Assembly: GCF_900115245.1 (NCBI RefSeq)
Contig: NZ_FOVT01000021.1
Location: forward strand, 36,682-100,681
Direction: 5' to 3'
Origin: Mesorhizobium sp. NFR06
GTDB lineage: Bacteria > Pseudomonadota > Alphaproteobacteria > Rhizobiales > Rhizobiaceae
Length of the DNA stretch: 64,000 bases
Position 1 is the stretch's first letter; every line of letters begins with the position of its first letter. Position numbers and translations under genes: made by a program. The notes under the pieces are model-generated. The model was not told where the DNA came from, did not search any database, and saw only the letters and a program-made list of their open reading frames with translations. Of the stretch, positions 59,385-64,000 are shown piece by piece.

Positions 59385-59531
59385 TACATATACATTTTTC
59401 GACTTGTCGCAGAGTCGAATATTGTGGCATATTGGGGTCGGTTTTAGGGGGATCAAAGCCCGTTTTGAGCCCAACCACAGACCCCTACTACCCGTCAGCC
59501 GATCCCACTCGAAAGCCTACGGGAGACCCCA

Positions 59532-60785
59532 GTGCCAAGCCTTACCGATGGAGAGATTCGCCGCGCTTTGAAGCAGGTCGAGGAGACCGGAAAGCAGCAG
59601 AACCTTGTCGATGGCGAGGGCCACGGAACAGGCCGCCTCGTTCTCGTGATAAAGCCAATGCCGACCCGCGTAACGGCGGACTGGATGGCCCAGCAATGGC
59701 GAGACCAAAAGCGTCTCAAGAAAAAGCTCGGCTCGTATCCGTCAATGGGCCTCAGCCAGGCCCGCGAGATTTTCAGACGCGACTTCGCCGACATGATCCA
59801 GAAGGGACGCAGCATCAAGATTGCGGGCGACACGCGACCCGGCACGGTCGCCGATCTGTTCGAGGCTTACGTCGCGTCGCTCAAGGCAGATGGAAAACCG
59901 TCCTGGAAGGAGGCCGAAAAGGGCCTGAACAAGATCGCCGATTCGCTCGGTCGCAACCGTCCTGCCCGCGACATCGAGCCTGATGAGATCAGGGACATCA
60001 TTCGCCCGATTTATCAGCGAGGCAAACGGTCCATGGCCGATCATGTTCGTAGCTATATTCGATCGGCCTACAGTTGGGGGCTGAAATCCGAGCACGACTA
60101 CCGCTCGACCTCGGTCCGTCGCTTTCGTCTCATCTACAATCCGGCGGCTGGTATTCCGACTGAACCAAAGATCGTTGGAACGCGTTGGTTGGACGAGGAG
60201 GAATTTGTCCGTCTCTATCGCTGGCTCGAATCTCCGGATGCGCCGGTCCACCCGCCTTACACGCGTGCCGTAAGAATTCTCATGCTGACCGGCCAGCGCG
60301 TCGAGGAGATCGCTCGGCTACACGTCGATCAATGGGATGCGGCCGAGCGCATCATCGATTGGTCCAAGACCAAGAATGGAAAGCCTCACGCCATCCCCGT
60401 GCCCAAGATCGCAGCCGAGCTTATCGGGTCGATCAAGCCGAATGAATTTGGCTGGTTTTTTCCATCCGCAACCGACCCGTCCAAGCCGGTCAGCCATGGC
60501 ACGCTCTATTCGTTCATGTGGCGCCAACGCGATCGCGAGGTCATCCCCGTCGTGACAAACCGCGATCTCCGGCGAACCTGGAAGACGCTTACCGGAAAGG
60601 CAGGTCTCTCGAAAGAGATCCGAGACAGATTGCAAAACCACACTCTGCAGGACGTCAGTTCCAAGAGCTACGATCGCTGGAACTATATGCCGGAAAAGCG
60701 CGCTGCCATGGCGCGGTGGGACAAGTTTGTCCGCGAGCTCCTCACGAAGAGAAAGCGTAAAGCCGCGCTCAAGGAAGCTGCATGA
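59532..60785 (+). CDS. int: Tyrosine-type site-specific integrase
   Basis: This is a 417-residue phage/island integrase of the DUF4102-lacking P4-like type. An N-terminal arm domain ends near KKKLGSYPSMGLSQAREIFR. The catalytic domain has Arg in LMLTGQRVEEIARLH, NRDLRRTWKTLTGKAG and the Tyr nucleophile in LQDVSSKSYDRWNY, preceded by QNH. GTG start with GGGAG upstream. It begins about 195 bp from the radC break and ends 68 bp before a tRNA-Arg 3' fragment, so its own attachment site is ambiguous. Confidence 0.9.
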   Translation: MPSLTDGEIRRALKQVEETGKQQNLVDGEGHGTGRLVLVIKPMPTRVTADWMAQQWRDQKRLKKKLGSYPSMGLSQAREIFRRDFADMIQKGRSIKIAGDTRPGTVADLFEAYVASLKADGKPSWKEAEKGLNKIADSLGRNRPARDIEPDEIRDIIRPIYQRGKRSMADHVRSYIRSAYSWGLKSEHDYRSTSVRRFRLIYNPAAGIPTEPKIVGTRWLDEEEFVRLYRWLESPDAPVHPPYTRAVRILMLTGQRVEEIARLHVDQWDAAERIIDWSKTKNGKPHAIPVPKIAAELIGSIKPNEFGWFFPSATDPSKPVSHGTLYSFMWRQRDREVIPVVTNRDLRRTWKTLTGKAGLSKEIRDRLQNHTLQDVSSKSYDRWNYMPEKRAAMARWDKFVRELLTKRKRKAALKEAA

Positions 60786-60853
60786 CCTAACGATTGCGTC
60801 CTCGACGGCATCCATCAGTGATCGCCGGCGGAGGCAAAGGTCCACCTTGGGTG

Positions 60854-60902
60854 CAGACTACGAATCTGGGGGTCAGGAGTTCGAATCTCTTCGGGCGCGC
60901 CA
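60854..60902 (+). repeat. 3' half of tRNA-Arg(ACG), probable att site
   Basis: This runs from the anticodon stem (CAGACTACGAATCTG, anticodon ACG) through a T-arm (AGGAG-TTCGAAT-CTCTT) to the 3' acceptor strand CGGGCGC, G and CCA. The D-arm and 5' acceptor strand are absent, so it is not a functional tRNA. The 49-bp extent parallels the 48-bp core at tRNA-Glu and suggests an attachment site whose partner lies outside the window. The rest of 60786-61109 holds no gene. Confidence 0.75.
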
Positions 60903-60971
60903 TTCCATCCTATTGAAATTGCTTGTCTTTTAGACCTCGCCAACGCGAGCGAACCGGCTCGGTATCCGGAA

Positions 60972-60995
60972 TTCAGCCGGTTTTTCAGCCGGTTT
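60972..60995. repeat. Tandem 12-bp direct repeat
   Basis: TTCAGCCGGTTT is repeated twice without a gap, 70 bp to the right of the tRNA-Arg fragment. It may be a recombinase arm site or a simple duplication; there is no other support. Confidence 0.35.
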
Positions 60996-61109
60996 TGGAC
61001 GGTCGGCGCCCCCCGGCGGCAAAGTCGCACCATAGGTGGGGTCCCCTGTGGCAACGGCGATTATTTCAGCGTGGCGACAGCAGATTCGCTTGCGTGACTA
61101 CCTGTCGGC

Positions 61110-61634
61110 CTAAGCCGTCTTGCGCGCGTCCAGCGCGGGTTCTGCGATCGTCGCGCTGCCCCGGTCCGTATCGAGGACCGCCAGTTCTCCTCCCAAGGCG
61201 GCGATCAAGGCCGCCAGCCGGCCGCGTACGCGCGGATTAAGGTTCATCAAGCCCTCAACGAGACGCCGGCCTTCTGCACTGGCGATGAAGTCTATGCGCT
61301 CATCTACCGGCAGAGGTCGAATTTCCCGGGTGGTCTCGTTGCCCGGTAGGCCTTCGAAGAAGCGGCTAACGGGAACGCCAAGTGACGTGGCGATCTCGTA
61401 GAGCATGGAGGCGCTCACGCGGTTCCTCGCGTTCTCGTATTTCTGGAGTTGCTGAAAGCTGATGCCTATGGATCGGGCAAGCTGGGCTTGCGATACGTCC
61501 GACTGGACGCGAACGATCGCAATCTGCCTGCCGACATGCTGATCAGCAGGGTGAGGGCTCGTAAGCTTAGGCTTTATCCATACCGCAACAGGAGCAGGCC
61601 GTTTCGATTCCGACGAGGCTTCTCGCTTTTGCAT
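61110..61634 (-). CDS. XRE-family transcriptional regulator
   Basis: This is a 174-residue regulator. The helix-turn-helix lies at about 36-90 (VGRQIAIVRVQSDVSQAQLA, then SIGISFQQLQKYENARNRVS). The C-terminal region (about 105-150, AEGRRLVEGLMNLNPRVRGR) is helical and typical of rhizobial SinR-like proteins often present on islands and plasmids. A basic N-terminal extension of 35 residues is atypical but has the only plausible start. Its target is unknown. Confidence 0.88.
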   Translation of the reverse strand: MQKREASSESKRPAPVAVWIKPKLTSPHPADQHVGRQIAIVRVQSDVSQAQLARSIGISFQQLQKYENARNRVSASMLYEIATSLGVPVSRFFEGLPGNETTREIRPLPVDERIDFIASAEGRRLVEGLMNLNPRVRGRLAALIAALGGELAVLDTDRGSATIAEPALDARKTA

Positions 61635-61740
61635 CTGTCACTCCGCGGAATGTGAGTCTGTCGCGGTGCGCTGACAGGAACTCAGCAAATTTCCGAATGC
61701 TTGGGGAGTTACCGACTTGCGCGAAAGGGCATAGACGCCT

Positions 61741-62226
61741 TCAACCCGTCTCTCTCTGCCGGCTAATCCGGGCGATATCCTCGATGACCGAGCGGATTTG
61801 GGGCCAGGGAAACTCGGCTTCGTCTTCGGACGGCTGACCTTCCTTAAGGACGGCATCAAGCTTGGCTGCCACACCGACAAGGGTAGTGGCAGGCGTTTCA
61901 GACAATTCTTCGAGCAAGGCCTCCGCTCGGTTGGCCGCCTCGTGCTCAGCAAGCATCGCAGCGGAGTATCGTATTTCCGTGTCGGCAGCATCCCAGCGCG
62001 CCTGATGGGCCGCGAACTCGGCTTCGGCGTTCGCGCGAACAACTGCGTCGACGGAGTCGACGCCCAATGATCCACGGATTTCCTTCAGTGAATGCAGTGT
62101 CACACTCTCACCATTCGAGAGTATCATTGCACTCGGAAAACCGATGGTTTCGGCGAGCTTTCGCTCTAAGCGCTGTTGCTCACGGCACAGCCGCTCGGCC
62201 AATTTGAAGGCGTCCTGCCATTCGCG
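61741..62226 (-). pseudogene. Rhizobial hypothetical protein, 5'-truncated
   Basis: The protein-like part runs from WQDAFKLAERLCREQQRLER to FPWPQIRSVIEDIARISRQR. The middle (ATTLVGVAAKLDAVLKEGQP) matches a family I recognise beside XRE regulators in Mesorhizobium. The true start is missing: upstream of about 62226 the frame reads antisense into an unrelated plus-strand gene fragment. A start inside (ATG in SAMILSNGE) could still give a shortened product. Confidence 0.6.
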
Positions 62227-62233
62227 CCGCCGC

Positions 62234-62623
62234 GCCTGCGGCGAGCGCGGCGAGGCAAGCGAGGGGTTAGTGCTTCTGGAGCAGGCGTTCGAGGCGCTCG
62301 CCAAGTCCGACTCCAATTATCAGCTGCCAGAATTGTTGAGCGCCAAAGGAGAGCTGCTCTCGCTGCTGGACCCGCGAGACGATGCCGTCGAAGGCTTATT
62401 TCGCCAATCTCTGGCCGCCGCCCGCGAACAAGGTGCGAAACTGGCCGAACTGAGATCCGCGCTTCGCCTCGCCCGACTTTGGTCCGTTCGCGGGCGCGGG
62501 AGCGAGGCGCGAGACCTGCTCGCACCCGCCTACGCGGCATTCAACGAGGCTTTAGACACGCCTGACCTAGCGGAAGCAAGAGGCCTGCTGCAACGGCTGT
62601 CGCATGCAGCGGCAGCGCCGTAG
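62234..62623 (+). pseudogene. C-terminal fragment of a TPR/adenylate-cyclase-type ATPase
   Basis: About 129 codons read ACGERGEASEGLVLLEQAFE, LPELLSAKGELL, LFRQSLAAAREQGAKLAELR, SALRLARLW, DLLAPAYAAFNEALDTPDLA, EARGLLQRL. This is the tetratricopeptide end of large AAA/cyclase-domain proteins. The rest of the gene, normally more than 800 codons, is missing. Its left end meets the truncated minus-strand gene at about 62226-62234, which marks a rearrangement junction. Confidence 0.7.
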
Positions 62624-62648
62624 CCAAGGTGCTTTCGGGAGGAGCGCC

Positions 62649-63962
62649 ATGTTCAAGCAACTGTGGATCGGCCTGCTCGCGGGCCTAGCGCTGCTGCCAG
62701 CGTGTGGGCCGGCCGCAGCGACCGAGCTCACCATCCTGTGGGCGGAATGGGACCCGGCCAACTATCTGCAAGAACTCGCTAACGAGTACGAGAACGAGAC
62801 CGGAGTCAAAGTCACGGTCGAGACCGTGAACTGGCCCGGCTTCCAAGACAAGGCATTCATGGAATTCAACGCCCATGGGGACTCCTACGACATGGTCGTC
62901 GGCGATTCGCAGTGGCTGGGAGCCGGCGCGACGGAGGGCCACTATTCCGAGCTGACCGATCTCGTGCGGCAGTTGGACCTCATCAAGGTCATGACGCCCG
63001 CCTCAATGGCCTACTACTCGGAATACCCGAAGGGCAGCGGCCGTTACTGGGCGGTCCCGCTCGAAGCCGACGCGATCGGCTGGGCCTATCGCAAGGACTG
63101 GTTCGAGGATCCCACCGAGATGAAGGCCTTCAAGGAGAAATACGGCTATGACCTCGCCCCGCCGAAGACCTGGATGCAACTGCGCGACATCGCCGAGTTC
63201 TTCTACCGACCACAGGCCAATCCGCCGCGTTACGGCGTCGCTATCTATACGGAGCAGCACGGCGACGGGCTGATCTTGGGCTTCATGTCCGAATTGTTCA
63301 GCTACGGGGGTGAACTCGGCGACTATGCCACCTGCGCGGTTGACGGCATCGTCAACTCGCCGCAGGCTGTTCGGGCATTGAAGGCTTACAAGGAACTCTA
63401 TTCCTTCACGCCGCCGGACTGGGCCAATACCACCAATCGAGAGGAAGACCTGGCCATCACCGGAAATCTCGCGGCAATGAGCATGAACTTCTTTGCCTTC
63501 TTCCCAGCGCTGGTAAATCCGTCGATCAATCCGAACGCTTCCGTCACCGGATTCTTCGCCAGCCCGGCCGGCCCGGGTGGCGACCGTTTCACGGCGCTCG
63601 GCGGCCAGGGCATCTCGATCGTGTCCTATTCGCACAAGCAGAAGGAAGCCAGGAAGTTCCTTGAATGGCTCGCTCGTGATGACACGCAGCAGAAATGGGC
63701 CGATCTCGGCGGCTATACTGCCGATGCGCGGATTTTGGAATCGCCAAGATTCCGCAACGCTACTCCCTATAATGACGCTTTCTACCAGAGCCTGTTTGTC
63801 GTGAAAGATTTCTGGGCGGAGCCCTATTACGCCAAACTCATCGACCAGATGAACGCACGTCTCGGACCTTACATCCTAAAGGATGGCGGCTCGGCAAAGG
63901 ACACCCTCGACGGAATAGCGGCGGACTGGAAGGCGACCATCGCCGAGCATGGCTGCAAATAG
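62649..63962 (+). CDS. Extracellular solute-binding protein (ABC sugar-type, family 1)
   Basis: This is a 437-residue periplasmic binding protein. The signal peptide (WIGLLAGLALLPACGPAAA) precedes a two-lobe substrate-binding domain starting ELTILWAEWDPANYLQELAN with the family phrase YDMVVGDSQWLGAGATEGHY. ITGNLAAMSMNFFAFFPAL and KQKEARKFLEWLARDDTQQK near the end are typical of sugar or polyol importers. GGGAGGAG lies before the ATG. The permease and ATPase genes should follow beyond the window; only 38 bp remain. The ligand is unknown. Confidence 0.92.
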   Translation: MFKQLWIGLLAGLALLPACGPAAATELTILWAEWDPANYLQELANEYENETGVKVTVETVNWPGFQDKAFMEFNAHGDSYDMVVGDSQWLGAGATEGHYSELTDLVRQLDLIKVMTPASMAYYSEYPKGSGRYWAVPLEADAIGWAYRKDWFEDPTEMKAFKEKYGYDLAPPKTWMQLRDIAEFFYRPQANPPRYGVAIYTEQHGDGLILGFMSELFSYGGELGDYATCAVDGIVNSPQAVRALKAYKELYSFTPPDWANTTNREEDLAITGNLAAMSMNFFAFFPALVNPSINPNASVTGFFASPAGPGGDRFTALGGQGISIVSYSHKQKEARKFLEWLARDDTQQKWADLGGYTADARILESPRFRNATPYNDAFYQSLFVVKDFWAEPYYAKLIDQMNARLGPYILKDGGSAKDTLDGIAADWKATIAEHGCK

Positions 63963-64000
63963 CCGTCGCTGGATTGAAATGGCTTTTTGCGAGGCGCACG

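Noticed and set aside
60854..60902. Functional tRNA-Arg
   Set aside because: The 5' half does not match a D-arm or GCGCCCG acceptor strand, so only a 3' fragment exists.
1..64000. CRISPR array
   Set aside because: No series of regularly spaced identical 25-40 bp repeats was seen; the repeats found are palindromic singletons or two-copy elements.

Overview
The window looks like a chromosomal segment of a Mesorhizobium-type alphaproteobacterium (Rhizobiales). It has high G+C, strongly G/C-ending codons, and rhizobial neighbourhoods: tad/cpa pilus genes beside parE; sufU-like, folE, hisI and patatin together; alaC-hom-glpX-recJ as one run; a class I PHA synthase; DUF2336, DUF982, DUF6074 and Flp families; and interspersed palindromic repeats of rhizobial type. 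The genus is an inference from gene content and style, not from a marker-gene comparison.

Positions 1-31070 are mostly core genome. In order: the start of cpaC and cpaB (minus), parE, a FUSC-type transporter, a DUF2336 protein, a coupled MaoC/CitE-like pair, an ICMT-type methyltransferase facing its likely TetR regulator across a tandem operator, a nitroreductase, a secreted protein, an acyltransferase, thrS, an LCM-type methyltransferase, a class D beta-lactamase, yidD, a LysR regulator, a sufU-like scaffold, folE, hisI, a patatin, recJ, glpX, hom, alaC, a lipoprotein, phaC and an M15/DUF882 lipoprotein.

Positions 31071-44380 are accessory. A tRNA-Glu(TTC) gene carries an integrated element of about 11 kb. 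It is bounded by a 48-bp exact duplication of the tRNA 3' half (31099-31146 and 42107-42154), and the tyrosine recombinase lies just inside the right end. The element has an AlpA-like excisionase, a coupled operon with DUF6074, a P27-like terminase small subunit, an HK97-type prohead protease with an extra C-terminal module, and several coupled small genes. I see no large terminase, portal, major capsid or lysis gene. This layout resembles a phage satellite (PICI-like) more than a prophage. Directly beyond attR lies a second, decayed relative without an integrase (about 42155-44380). It has a similar left end, an orphan Flp pilin, a frameshifted operon, and a partly deleted copy of a three-gene module that is intact in the first element.

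Positions 44390-58690 return to mostly core or stable accessory genes: a hairpin-rich gene-free stretch, small secreted and zinc-ribbon proteins, a two-component system divergent from a Spy/CpxP-like periplasmic protein with a tandem 10-bp binding-site array between them, an RND efflux operon (MFP-pump-OMF), an aspartyl/asparaginyl beta-hydroxylase family protein, small membrane and secreted proteins, and map.

Positions 58725-62640 are a second mosaic: radC cut inside its HNHP catalytic motif, another tyrosine recombinase, the 3' half of a tRNA-Arg(ACG) with no 5' half, an XRE regulator, and two truncated genes meeting head to head. The window ends with a complete extracellular sugar-type solute-binding protein.
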